64,000 nt of DNA from Rallus limicola (lineage: Eukaryota > Chordata > Aves > Gruiformes > Rallidae): the NCBI GenBank assembly GCA_022605955.1, contig JAKCOZ010000032.1, positions 2,356,001 through 2,420,000 of the forward strand. The letters are read 5' to 3'. The position numbers and the translations under genes are program-made. The notes beneath the pieces are model-generated. The model did not search any database and was not told the DNA's origin. It saw nothing but the letters and a program-made list of their open reading frames with translations. Below are positions 39,151-61,355 of the stretch, in pieces; within the stretch, counting starts at the first letter, position 1, and the number at the start of each line of letters is the position of its first letter.

Positions 39151-40839
39151 TCTTCTCTTTGAAATCTCTTCAGTTTTATTTCTAATTCTCTGGAATCCTT
39201 TGGCCTTCTTCCTTTTGAAAGAATGGGTATTTTGGGTGCTGTCAGGGTGGGGGAATTGAGGTGTGAGGGATTTGAAGATCCAGGTACCTGAGTAAATCCC
39301 AAATTCATCTGACAGTGAATGCTATGGAGCTGAGCAAAATGCTGGTTATAGACAATTGGCCATTTTCTTTTGCCTTCTTTTCCTAACTGTGTGCAGGATG
39401 CTTAATTTTAATGACACCATCAGAGGGGGCTGAACTGCTGCAGAACTTTTTTTTTTTTGTTAATTTTTCCTTTGATTTTTAATTCCTAGTGGAATTAAAT
39501 ACATCCTTTGTAGAATGAAACGTATTCTCTGTTAATGGGAAGGATGTTGTCAAGGTTTGGAAAGAACAGATGCCATTTGTAGCCCATCAAGTATAATCAG
39601 AGGCCAGATCAGGATATGAGCTGTCAAACTGGAGGCTTGAGCTCTGCTTGGAGGCGGGAATAAGACGTAAAAGTAGGTGCTATATTGCAGACAAAGCCAA
39701 ACTCAGGAGCGGGGATGGATCATGTGTGGCGTTTAGAGAGTATAGGTCCATCTGATATTTTCAAGAAACCTCAGTAGTGAGTTTTTCCATTTGGTTTCAC
39801 ATATTTTAGCTATATAACCCCTCTTCCACTATTTACTTTTTCCTGGAATGATTTGATGCCTGAAACAGTTTACATTCCTCGCTGCTTTTTAACCTTTTCC
39901 TTCTAGACATTTTTGAAAAAATAATATTTACTTCTGGGCTTTACAGAAAGACTCAACCTTTACTATATTTCCCAATGCCCGTGCTTATAAAAACCCTACT
40001 TGTGCATGCTGTCAAGCACTGAATATCAATTTTCAGTACAGGCATCAAAACATAGAATTACAGGTTTTTAACACAGTTGAGTACTTGATTAAGGAACTGT
40101 TCTTGTTAAATAGCTGAGGTTTTAGAAGGACTGTGCATTTTTTGGTTTATACTTAGGTGTATTCATAGAGCGTATTTTTGCAATGTATTTTTTGGTAGAG
40201 CCCCACAGCACTCAGATATATGGTGATTTCCCTACCAGTTGAATTTAGATGTTTTCAAAGAAAATAAGGTCACTGTCCTGGATAGTCTCCACCTTGCTGC
40301 CCACTAGTAATTAATTCTTAATTCATCCCTCAAAATTTCAGCCTACAGCATATCCTAAAGACTTCATTTTTACTCTGTGATTTTTCTTTACATCTTTAAG
40401 TCTTGGGTTTTGTTTTTTTAGTCTTTCTTGGTTTACTTTCCAGCCTCACCTATTCCAATCGCTATGCCTGTGTGCACGCGGCATGGCAGCTAACCCAACA
40501 CCAGCGTGATGTTGAGCACCAACTGGACATGATATGGTGAGAAGCAGCAAGGAGCCTGCTTATAATTTAGATATGCAACCCACAGTTTCTCTGTAGGTCA
40601 GGAGAGGGGGTTGAATCTGGCCTTAAGGAGATGTGCAAACTACCTTCAAAACTCTCAGAGAGCTGCAATACAGAGCACCACGGTAGGCTTAGAGGCGTAA
40701 ATATGAGCGAGATACTCCCTTGCTTCCCTAATAGAAAGCAACACTGGCAAGAAAGCATGTTGTGAGGCAGAGCGAATTATGATGGGGAAATCTGTTTCAT
40801 CCTGGAAGAACACAAATATATTTAGCACTAAAAGCACGC

Positions 40840-41070
40840 TGTACTTTTGCTGGGGGTGGGGGAGAGAAGTCGCCGCTTTGTTCATGCAGCAGTTCAGCTG
40901 TCGGGATTAGGAGAGCTCAGCTTGCAAGTGCTGCGCTCAGCAACAGCTGCTGCTATTTTTGCTGGTTCGAATGCATCTAGCTGGGAAACAGTGGAAAATA
41001 AAGGGCCTTGGACATACCCAGCAAGCAAAAGCATTTGCACTTCAGTTCCTGAGCGCTGCAGTTGAGTTGG
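40840..41070. promoter_or_regulatory. Candidate muscle-type regulatory block (E-box plus MEF2-like)
   Basis: A repeat-free stretch with CAGCTG E-boxes, one at 40944-40949, followed four bases later by CTATTTTTG at 40953-40961, one base off the MEF2 consensus CTAWWWWTAG. E-box plus MEF2 pairing is typical of muscle enhancers, and PRKG1 is strongly expressed in smooth muscle. Motif matches are seen; function is inferred. Confidence 0.25.
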
Positions 41071-42439
41071 TCATTATTTAATGTGATGTGGAGATGTTCG
41101 TGTTGTGTGATAGCAAGGGCTTTGGGCTCAGTTATATCCAAATAATACACATGCAGCAAAATGCACAGCTAGGACAAGCCCTCTGAAAAAGCATCTTTGT
41201 TGTTGTTGGAAGTATTGCTGTGCCCATGCAGGGAGTTCAGCAGGAGGAAACTTGCCTGTGAGTTGTGGACACGAGAGTTCACTAAAAAATGTGCAGCTCC
41301 TAAGTGATCACAGTTACTGTGTTTTTAGGGAAAAGCCACATCTCCAGAGTAAATGAAATATTCTTTTACTTGCACAAACCCCTCTCCCTGTGTGTGTTCC
41401 CATTTAGCTGGGAGCCTGGCCAGCTCCCTTGAGGAAAAGCAGAGAAGGCTCATGAGCGAGGTTTTTGTGAGCACAGTGCCCGAAAGTTCATGTTCAAATA
41501 CCTCCATTATATCAGCAAAGAGAAATCTGGGGGTTTTTAAGTGGAAAACGCTGTTCTAGCTGCCAAAATAAAAGATGGGTAAACTATAAATATGTGTTCA
41601 GTTCTGCTTTTGTGCCCTTGGGTCTGAAAGGCTTCAGAACTTCTTGGTTCTTTCATGGCTTCAAGGATCTGCACAGGGTGCCATAGTAGCAGATACTACT
41701 CCCCAGAGGGGAAAAAATAAGTCTTCTTGGAAAACCCATGGCCACACAAGAGCCATAACCCACAGCATCTGCAGTAAATGGGAATTCAGGAAATCGGGAG
41801 AGGTTCTCTGCTGTCTTCTAGAAGATCATGCAGAATAGAAGACCAGCTGTGAATGAGATAAGTGCAGTTAAAATAGATATCCTCGGGCTAGGTATGGCAA
41901 GGTTCAGGCACCTCACTAGTCTTCTTGAAAAGAGATCCTTCTTTAGGGGATTGTTCTACATCCTGGTAAATGTTTATTAACATTTACAGGTTCCCAAGGT
42001 CAGCTTGCATTGTATCCATTCAGTTCTCATGGGAGTTGCACAGAAATAGCTCACATCGCAGACTATATTTAATGCACATATATGATTTATAGTAAATAGA
42101 GAGAGAAAAAGGAAGGATAAGAAACATACAGGTGCATGCATTTGTTCTCTTTTTTTTAAATTATTTTTTTTTCTATCGAGGCCTGGATTTTGTTGCATCA
42201 ATATCCACCTTCCCAGACAGCCTGAAAAAGCACTAAGCTGTAAAACTGTATTCATTTGTACATGAATTATAGCTGGGTTAAACAAAAAAAATAATCAGGC
42301 CTCAAGCGCACTGTGTGTTTTGGAAGTTACAGAATTTTTCAGACCATAAAGCAAAGCAATGCTTCTGGAGCAATTCCAGCGCTTTGATGTAAGCACAGGG
42401 AGGCCAGGAGAAGCCAGCTGAGGTCTAAACGATGGAGAA

Positions 42440-42600
42440 GTTGGATGTCCTTTCTCTTCTCTCTCTCTTGTTCTTCTCCGCTCAATATCTCCTTCTCCTC
42501 CTCTTTTCTCTTATTCTTCTCCCTTGTTTTCCCATCTTGTCCCAGTCTTGTAGCATTCCTCTTCTACTCAACTGCTACCAAGACATCTGTCACCCCCTTT
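42440..42600 (+). repeat. Long pyrimidine-rich tract
   Basis: A strongly C/T-biased stretch on the + strand, with runs such as CTTCTCTCTCTCTTG and CTCCTTCTCCTCCTC. It may bind pyrimidine-tract proteins in the transcript or adopt triplex DNA, but it is imperfect and no exon follows. Confidence 0.6.
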
Positions 42601-43224
42601 ATATTGAACTTTTAAAAGTTTCTTTACTGAATCAGCATTATTTTCTCAGTGCTGAGAAGTTAAAGGCAGTCCTGTGTATTCAACTTAGCAGCAAAATGAA
42701 AGTAATTTTCCTGCCGTGTCTTCATGTCCTCTACAAGAGAACTTCTGGTTCAATGTATTTTCAGATGGTGACCCATCTGTTTGGGTTTGCAGAGGGTTAG
42801 CTCTGTTACCATGACTCAGACTGCCCAAAAACCACCTGGTGGCATAGGAATGGGACACCATGCTGAAGCACAGCCAAAGAGGAGATGATGAGGTGATGAC
42901 ACTGGCTTAACAGCACTCCCCAGGTGACATGAGACCTCAAGGCACATAGGGAGAAGGCAGATTTAGGGCTGCTTGCTTCAGCTCCTAATGTTGTGGAGCT
43001 CCCTTTCTTCAGAGGTCTGGAAGGGTGTCACATGCAGATGGTGGGAATAGTTTCTCTTCATCAGGTTGGAGATGCTGTGAGCTCATTCAATAGGAAGGGG
43101 CCAAAATGTGGAAGAGCATGACTCCTCCCATGTACCCCTGTCCAGTTAATGCCTGCTGGTGGATGATGTGGCAACTGCTCCAAATCAGCATGATAACCCA
43201 TCACCATATTGCCTGGGCCAGAAT

Positions 43225-43365
43225 ATTTTGCAAAATATGTATGTATATGCATTTTATGTTATGTCTATATTATAGGTGCATATAAATATACAAGCTGTGT
43301 AGATGTTATAGAACTTTTTGCATATATGTATACAAGAATATATCTGCAAAATATATATATATGCA
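43225..43365. repeat. AT-rich microsatellite-like stretch
   Basis: Imperfect TATG, TATA and ATAT units in several clusters, ending in an uninterrupted AT run near 43350. It lies just upstream of a CR1 copy. Confidence 0.6.
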
Positions 43366-43474
43366 CAAAATCAAAGCAGCTATTTCTTATTCTATTTGCT
43401 TCTACAGTTGGCACATTTAGTTATAAGCAGCATGTCTGCTGTTATTTTTTATATGGCTGTTTTTTAATACATTT

Positions 43475-43695
43475 CATAGAATCACGGTTGGAAAAGACCA
43501 CTAAGATCAAGTCCAACACATCTGTCCAACATCACCATGTCAACTAAACCATGTCCCAAAGTGCCACACCTGTATTGAACCCCACCAGGAACGGTTATTC
43601 CACCACTGCTCTGGGCAGCCTGTCCCAATGCCTGACCACTCTTTTGGTGTATATTTTTTTCCTGGATAAGAATCTTGTAGAACGACCTAATGCTA
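43475..43695 (-). mobile_element. CR1 LINE fragment, minus orientation
   Basis: It begins with the reverse complement of the CR1 octamer (CATAGAAT, 43475-43482). The antisense 3' region follows: GGTTGGAAAAGACC, AAGTCCAACA, CCACCACTGCTCTGGGCAGCCTG and a TTTTTTTCCTGGATAAG block. The GGAAAAGACC variant is of the type found in older avian CR1 subfamilies. About 220 bases survive, with no coding capacity. Confidence 0.88.
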
Positions 43696-46510
43696 GTTTT
43701 ACCTCTTCTCCCCCTAATTTTGTACATCACCTCTTTAAGGTGGCGTTTGGGCTTGACTTATCTACACACCCTATTGCATTTTCTTTTCCTTTGGAGAGAA
43801 AAAGAATTCCTGTTCTATAACTGAGTTTGTATTCTCCTTCAGAAGTTCATTTCTACTTGTATACTCAGTGCTATAAATTCTAATATTATACTGCCATTGG
43901 ACCTTTCAGCAGACACACAACTTTAATATTATCATTGAATGTGGACATTTATGGTGGCCTCGATGTTTTGCTCTGTGCAAAAAGTGCATTGTATCTTCAT
44001 TTTTGGAGATTTTTGTGCTGGTGAAAGGGCAGTGACTGGGTAAGGTCAATGCAAGGAAGAGGAGTGGAAAAAGGATGTGGGGGAAGGGACCAGAAATGTT
44101 TTTAACTTGCCAAAAAAAAAAAAAAAAGGTTGAGAGAGATGGAGGTTGGTGATTACACTGTGTCAATCTTAGTGGCTCAGATGCTCTCGAAGAAGAGCAA
44201 TGGAAACCCAAGGCTCCAGCAGGTCGCCACCCAATCAATAGTCCCAGGGCCTCTGAAATACAAGATGTTGCTTCCAAGTGAGTGAGAGCCAATCTCGTGA
44301 GCTCTGTAGCAAGGATGACTCTTTTGTAAACTTCCTGCTTGGAAAACTGCACACTTTTCTGAAGCATTTAGGAGATTTTTGTGGTGGATTTCTCTGGGAG
44401 GCTGAGCTTCCTGAGCGTACCCCCTCCTTTGGAGCCAAGAGTCAAAATCCTTGTGGCTTCTGTGGCTCCCAGTGCTTTTTTTCTCATTATAATTGGAGAA
44501 CAGGGTGTTCTCAGCATCCCCTTCTCATCTTCTCAATGTTAATCGTCTTTTTTTTTTTTATATATAAAAAGTCCAAGTGGCTCCTAGATATTTTCTTTTC
44601 TGCTTTTAAAATTAGATTTGGAATATATTTATTTTTTATTTTTCCTATTAGCTATCACAACGTAAATATTATAAATTACTGTTTGTGAAAATAATAGAAA
44701 TGGCCCAAAGCTATCCAGCTTTACATCATAATAACAGTTGCCACATTTGGCAGAAACACCAAAGCAAAAGGAGGACTTGGGCACATTGAAGAAGGTGCAG
44801 AAGCTTGCAAGATCAATTTTCCAGGTAGATGAGCAGTAGATCCAAAATGAAAGGCTTAGATTTTATACCTCAGCAGCTTGTTTTGGTGCATCAGCATGTT
44901 TAATGCAAATTAATCCCCCCTGCATTCTCAAACTCTCACAAATCTCCTGCATTATGAAGCATGACAGGAGTGGGAACAGAAAATGGATCTAAACTCTCCT
45001 ATGGCATTAGGTCAAAGTGTTGCATTAGCTAATTTTAGCCACCTGATTATTGTATATTTAAGCATTTGTAGCAGAGGTAACATCAAACCACTGTCTTCTA
45101 CTTCCTCATAGTAATTTCCTTTAATTAGCTTATGTAGAAGCTCTGCAGGTACATTTAGGAAAGCAGGTTACTTCCCCAAACTCTCCATTATGTGTTCAGG
45201 CATCTCTGAAAAAGCAGTAATTAATAAAATAAACAACCTTTTAACAAAAGACACAAAAATTAGCAAATTAGAATCTATGGTAGTAAAATTATAACACTGT
45301 TAATATCATGCTTTATTATAAGATACTGGAATTTATTCATCTGAGCTTCCACCAGGTTGTGTTTAACAGTGTTGCTAGTACAGGTTAAACTTAGGAAGAG
45401 AGGAATTTACTTTTCAAGTAAGTTGAGAGTGCTAAATACCCTCATTTTTAATTTTTTTTATATTCTTTAATGTTTCATGTCCATAGTTACCACAAAATGT
45501 TCAGATTTGCTCCTGGAGCTACTTTCTTGATTCTACTGTTCATTATTCTTTGTGGACAACCTAACCTTCAAAAAAGTGCAGGCTGAAAGAAACCAAATCC
45601 AATCTGTAATATCCAACAGGGATTGAGGGATTGGCACAGACTTTTGTTTGAACTCATTAACGTGTTAACCGATGGCGCTTGTCCATCACCAGGTGGACAG
45701 GTCTGATGGGAAACCACATGCTCTGAACTGTCATCAGACACAAGAGGGAAAAGTTTCTCCAGAGGTATATGCTTGGTCATGCGAAGCCTTACATTGATTT
45801 AATTTGCTTTGCAAGTTTTAGTTAATTCTGATCAGTCCAGATTTTACGTTTGCTTTCATTGTGTCTTCACTCCATGTGTGTCATCCCATTTCTCTCCCCT
45901 GAAAATGCCTTGGTTCCACTTAAATTGGATAATATCAAATTATTCACTTCAGACAGTGGAACTAAAGTCCATAAGCCATTTATTCAAAGTAAAACAAAAC
46001 AAACCCTAACCCTAAACCAAAAAATGTTTTTATTGCTTTCAGTCTGCCATAAGTGCAGGATTTCTTTCTGCTTTGAGCTGTGGTCAAACCACATAGCAAA
46101 GGCAGCCCTGTGTAGCACCAGTTCAATAAATAACTGGGCAGCTCTACTGCATAGACGAGGGAAAAAAATGTTTTTCTTTATTTTATGTGGATTGTTTAGG
46201 TCTTTTTAGCCTGTCTCCCTGCAGATTAAATGGCAAAGTCAGGCTTCATGCAAAGCTAATAATTACGAGTCTCAGTGTGAAATACAGAATAGAGCCTTTG
46301 GAGAAAGGAAAGTTTCAAGTGGGCTTAGAAAGGCTTGTAGCTGTGGGGAAAAAGAGAAGCTGCAAATCTGGGGATCGAAACCTCACGTGGTTTTGAGAGG
46401 CAGAGAAATCTATGTGTAGCTCTATACACTTTGAAGAACTTAGCATGAAAACACTGGCTGCAAATGAGTGGACTCTAGTAAATTAGGGTTTATTTCTGAA
46501 TTAGTGGTGG
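43696..46510. other. PRKG1 intron, unique sequence
   Basis: No exon recognised. The segment 44880-45340 is repeat-free, AT-rich and contains a POU octamer abutting a TAATCC motif (44903-44916). A short CCCTAACCCTAAACC string lies at 46004-46018. Confidence 0.5.
44880..45340. promoter_or_regulatory. Candidate regulatory block with POU octamer and TAATCC
   Basis: ATGCAAAT at 44903-44910 is a perfect POU-family octamer and runs directly into TAATCC at 44911-44916, the core bound by OTX/PITX homeodomains. Further TTAGCTAAT and TTTAATTAGCT motifs follow. The segment contains no recognised repeat. Enhancer function is a guess based on motif content. Confidence 0.25.
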
Positions 46511-47395
46511 TAGAATCATAGAATTGTAGAGGTTGAAGGGACTTTGAGAGATCATCGAGTCCAACCCCCCTGCCAAAGCAGCTCCCCAGCTCATATTGCA
46601 CAGGGAGGTGTCCAGACGGGTCTGGAATATCTCCAGAGAAGGAGACTCCACCACCTCCCTGGGCAGCCTGTCCCAGGGCTCTGTCACCCTCACTGGGGAA
46701 AAGTTCTTCCCCATGTTGGTGCGGAACTTCCTGTGCTCCAACTTGCAGCCATTGCCCCTTGTCCTGTCTCCACAGACACTGAAAAGGGGCTGGCCAATTC
46801 CCCCTGCATCCCATGCTTAAGATAATTATAAACATTAATTAGGTCCCCCCTTAGTCTTCTCTTCTCAAAGCTGAACAGTCCCAGCTCACTCAGTCTTTCG
46901 TAACAGGGGAGATGTTCCAGGCCCTTAATCATCTTTGTAGCCCTCCTCTGGACTCTCTCCAGGAGATCCCTGTCCTTTTTATCCCAGGGAGCCCAGAACT
47001 GGACACAATACTCCAGGTGGGGCCTGACCAAGGCAGAGTAGAGGGGAAGGATCACCTCCTTTGACCTGCTGGCCACACTCCTCCTGATGCCCCCCAGGAT
47101 CCCATTTTCTCTCTCAGCCCCCAGGGCACACTGCTGGCTCCTGGCCAACCTGTCATCCACCAGGACCCCCAGGTCCTCCTCGAGAACTCTTCTCCAGCAG
47201 GTCATCCCCCAGCCTGTACTGATACAAACGGTTGTTCCTTCCCAGGTGCAAGACTTTACACTTGCTTTTGTTGAACCTCATCTGGTTTCTCCCTGCCCAG
47301 GTCTCCAGCCTGTCCAGGTCTCTCTGGATGGCAGCGCAGTGTCCTGCGTGTCAGCCACTCCTCCCAGCTTTGCATCATCGGCACTTGCTGAAGTC
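46511..47395 (-). mobile_element. CR1 LINE, about 0.9 kb, with reverse transcriptase C-terminus
   Basis: The best preserved CR1 in the window. Its 3' end lies at 46511 with two inverted octamer units, and its 5' truncation point lies near 47395, just inside the conserved FADD region of the reverse transcriptase (seen as F-A-D-D-A-K-L on the minus strand). The antisense 3' region includes the CACCACCTCCCTGGGCAGCCTGTCCC block. High similarity to the avian consensus suggests a relatively young insertion. It sits about 1.1 kb upstream of the next PRKG1 exon, antisense to the gene. Confidence 0.95.
46690..47395 (-). pseudogene. CR1 ORF2 reverse transcriptase remnant
   Basis: Within the CR1 copy, an open frame on the minus strand from 47205 to 46690 encodes the region after the catalytic FADD box of CR1 reverse transcriptase. 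It includes the [23 protein letters not shown] and [16 protein letters not shown] blocks. Upstream of 47205 the frame shifts, since the FADD and LGRNN-type segments lie in another frame. The endonuclease domain and most of the palm domain are missing because of 5' truncation. It cannot encode an active enzyme. Confidence 0.92.
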
Positions 47396-55375
<7,980 letters not shown>

Positions 55376-55403
55376 TGAAAAAAGTCTTTTTTCAAGTTGT
55401 GCT

Positions 55404-55671
55404 CAAGGACGGGACAAGAGGCGATGGGCACAAACTGGAACAGAGGAAGTTCCCCCCAACCCTGAGGAGGAACTTCTTTCCTGGAAGGGTGGCAGAGCCC
55501 TGGGCCAGGCTGCCCAGAGAGGCTGGGGAGTCTCCATCTCTGGAGACATTCAAATCCCGTGATACCAGACACTGCCCTGTGCACCCTGCTGGAGGGACTC
55601 CTGCTCTGGCAGGGGTTGGACTGGATGATCTCCAGAGGTCCCTGCCAACCCCAAAGGTTCAGTTATTCTAT
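55404..55671 (+). mobile_element. CR1 LINE 3' fragment, plus orientation
   Basis: Starts near GGACGGGACAAGAGGCGATG, the DRTRG-type end of CR1 ORF2, and runs through the GCCCAGAGAGGCTGGGGAGTC and GGGGTTGGACTGGATGATCTCC blocks to a degenerate terminal octamer at about 55664-55671. Same orientation as PRKG1 and only about 55 bases after an exon donor. Near-consensus sequence suggests a relatively recent insertion. Confidence 0.94.
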
Positions 55672-56385
55672 CGATCAACTAGCCTTTGGGGTGGAGGGGA
55701 ACACAGGATTAGCCATGAGAAGCAAAGTCGACTGGGTACAGGGTCCTGTCTCAGTGGTCATCAGTAGATGCCAAGATGAGATCAGATCCCAAGATGTTGT
55801 CACCCATCATTGGGGGGTTTTTCCAACTGCCTGCAGACTGAGGTTTAGGGTACAACTGAGCTGGGAAACACTAATTCTGGCTTGAAATTCAGAACTGTGG
55901 TCCTGAGGTGGAAATGTGTAGCCACAAGCATCAAGAGAAACCTGTCTGGCTGCTTTGGAGCTACTAAAGGACTGAAAACTAACTAGTGTCTTAAAACACT
56001 GGCGGAGAGGGGAAGGACTTGCATCTGTGGGCTTTAAGGGCTACTGGTGAAGTAGATTTTGCAAGCAGCCAGCTCTGTCAGGTCTTTTGTGGAAGCAACA
56101 AAAAAGACATTCTTAGTGGAAATCTTAATCATGCCACACCAAGAATTTATTGTTATTAATTTCTCTGGACTGTGTTGCTGAACTGTGGCCAGTACAGCTT
56201 CTGGCTTCATAAGGGCCACTGGTGTTCGAGTACCAGTCACACACATGAATGATACTCTGGGGAGACTGAGTATGGGTCTGCCTGAAACTGCTCTTCCCAG
56301 AAGGCCAGGTCCTCCTCAGTGCTGTCCATCTGCAAGATCCCCGTCCTCAAACCAGGATGGCAGCATGTGCAAGACATCCACTCCC

Positions 56386-56395
56386 CCAAATTAGG
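56386..56395. promoter_or_regulatory. Perfect CArG-box string (possible SRF site)
   Basis: CCAAATTAGG fits the SRF consensus CC(A/T)6GG exactly. SRF drives many smooth-muscle genes. A few matches are expected by chance in 64 kb, so this is only a candidate. Confidence 0.2.
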
Positions 56396-57677
56396 GAGTT
56401 ACTGATGAGTTTCACCCTATTGCTTTGTTCACTCCTCTTACTTTTTGCCTCAAAAACTACTGTAGATGTGCCCCCATGTGTCAGGTATGTCACAAATGCC
56501 AGGTGAGACCTTGGAGAGGGATAGAAGAAAAGAAAGACTTCTGGTTGGAGGTGCTGGAGGATCTTGGACACTTGGGAAGCCATCAGTAAAGGATCAGACA
56601 ATGCACTCCTACAAAAAGCTGCATCCAGGAGGAACTGATGCCCTCCCTAGGAGTGGTAGAAGGAGTCAGGTTTGACCTGGGGACTCTTCCCTGCCTTTGG
56701 GAAAGGAAACTCAGGAGCAGCATCAACAGGTGGGAGCAGTAGGTCAGACCATCACCATTGTGGACCTTTACAGCCCGGTGGCACCCACCACGTGTCACCT
56801 TAACACTAAACCTAATGAATGATCTAACAGTTTATCCTCTACAGTATTTCACTAAGAATGGAGGGTGGGGGCAGCAAGGTGCTGAATGACTTACAGGGGT
56901 TAGATGCAGGACTCCCCAGCCCAGGAGGATCTGGACTGGGGTTTGTGCTGGTCCCATCACTAACCCCCAGCTCCTTAAGACATTGTCATCTCCATGGATT
57001 CATCCATAATAGCACAAGAAGTGTCCCAGGTGCCTTGTTGGGACCGTGACCATGTACCACATTTTGCTCCTGACCGGCTCAAGGTGTAGGAGCATCTCCC
57101 AGCCATGGAGGGACAGCAGACCAAAGATCAGGGCCAGCTCAGTGCCCGTGCAGGGGAGGGCAGAGTGGGGGAGAGCTAAAAAATACAGTAAGCTTATTAA
57201 CCTGAGCTCTGCCAGAGCTCCAAAGGATAGCTCCAGTTCCCAGTATAACCTGATTTTCCATGCATACCAATGTCACAGGGGCACCACTGTAGGGGCACAC
57301 TGAGCTTTGTGAGCCTGACAGCACGGTGTCACAGCCTCAAGTAAATTGGAAGAACTGGGAGGATACTTGTGCCGCAACCCCTGTCTGTACTAAAGAGAGA
57401 TGTGAACTTCTCAGTAGATGCTAGAATGGTTGGTATTGAGCCTAAATAGCTCCTTGCTGAGGTAAGGACTGGGAGTTTTTGGAATTAAAAAAAAAAACAA
57501 AAAAAAACTAAATAACCCAAAAGCAAAATAAATCAGCTCATGAAAGAGATGAAGTTACATCTCCCCAAAAACTTTATTGTTCTTCCCTCACAAGAATTTT
57601 GCTTTTATGTTACAAAGGATCAGTCAGTGGAAGGTCACTGTGGTTGCCTGGTTCTGGAATGACCTGCAATGCTGTAG

Positions 57678-60197
<2,520 letters not shown>

Positions 60198-60264
60198 GTG
60201 GTTTGAAGGCTTTAACTGGGAAGGGTTACGAAAAGGGACACTGACACCTCCTATAATACCAAGT
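60198..60264 (+). CDS. PRKG1: PRKG1 exon: end of kinase domain and start of AGC tail
   Basis: One base completing Lys, then 22 whole codons, [10 protein letters not shown] to PPIIPS, ending in phase 0. It finishes the kinase fold and begins the AGC C-terminal tail; the TLTPPIIPS segment packs against the N-lobe as in other AGC kinases. Acceptor TTTAG ending at 60197; donor gtaagt at 60265. The protein should need one more exon of about 32 residues with the stop codon. No matching acidic, proline-rich segment was seen in the remaining 3.7 kb, so it lies beyond the window. Probably exon 17 of 18. Confidence 0.97.
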
Positions 60265-60779
60265 GTAAGTTTTCCTACTTATTTACTCCTTCCTGGCCAG
60301 TAAATTTCTTTTACGTGAACATAGTGAGCTTCAGGCACTAATACAGCAGAGTGAAGTGGGGACAGCATGTGCTTTGTTTCTTCTGAAGATGTTTGAAGAA
60401 GTCACATTTGAGATGCTTCCAGCTACACTTGGTGTCCTGGTAGCCTCTTCCAGGGGGAGGGCGGTTTGGGGAGGGCATGACTTCGATGAAACGCTCTTTG
60501 CGGCATGAGATCAAGACAGGATCACTCACTACTACATGTTTTTCTCTGCCTCACCTGCTCCACTTGTTTCTTCATCTACTTTACGCATTTCAGTGGAGAG
60601 CTGCCACTTTCACCCCTTCTCTTAGATGCATCCCCTTTCTTTCCCCTTCATTCCTCTATTTCTTTTGACGAGGCAAGTGGGATTTGTGTGCCATCTCCTT
60701 TTTCTTTTGCATTAACCTTTCCCTCTGTCTTTCCTTTTGTGCTTTTCACCCCTTTTTTTACCCTGCATCCCTGTCTTAC

Positions 60780-61355
60780 ATGAAAAGCCCTGTTACCGCC
60801 TGGTTTATGTTTAACCGGGAGCAGGCGCGGAGGGATAGCTCGACTCATTTTCCTTTGGAGCAAAGCTCTTCCTTTGATGTCTTTGTGAGCTCTTTACCCA
60901 CAAAGCCAGCCGCAAAGGGAAACCAAACAGGATTAGCAGATAGAAATTACCTTGGCCCCTTCTGTTCTGCAGCCTCCCCTCCTTGTTTCAACTTAATCCC
61001 TTTCTCTCCGTGCCTCTCCCGCGGGATCACCGAGAGAATGACATTAGCAATCGTGTTTAATTGCACCCCATTGCTCCATCCGCCCGTGGTCCTGCACCTC
61101 CTGCAGCAGTGGCAGGCACAGCTCCCGGGGCTAAATCTGCCATCCCAAAGTTTTCTTAACTGTCGTGAAAGAGCAAGAGGGTTTTGCTTCCCCACACACA
61201 CGTTTTGCCCGAAGTTGCTGGCAGTCAGTGGGAGAAAGCAGGACCTTTACAAGCATCTGCCTGAAGCAGGATGCCCAAAGAATGTATCAATGTTTTATAA
61301 AGCTAAAGTGCTCTGTTGTAGGCTTTCTGTTAAGCTGCTTTTTCTTAACTATTAG
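60780..61355 (+). other. ATG-started 191-codon ORF in a CpG-rich intronic block
   Basis: The longest open frame in the window lies here. From the first ATG at 60780 it has 191 codons and ends at 61355; a longer non-ATG frame starts at 60684. The product is rich in Ser, Pro, Leu and Cys, without recognisable domain, signal peptide or repeats. The first 385 bases hold about 15 CpG dinucleotides, well above the surrounding intron, which fits a regulatory element or old promoter better than a protein gene. By a rough stop-codon estimate, about one such ORF is expected by chance in 64 kb. Probably not a gene. Confidence 0.2.

Noticed and set aside
40966..40980. GGTTCGAATGC resembling a tRNA B box
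   Set aside because: No A box at the right distance upstream and no cloverleaf; chance match.
46004..46018. Telomere-like CCCTAACCCTAAACC string
   Set aside because: Only two full repeat units plus a degenerate one, inside an A/C-rich run; too short to be called an interstitial telomere.
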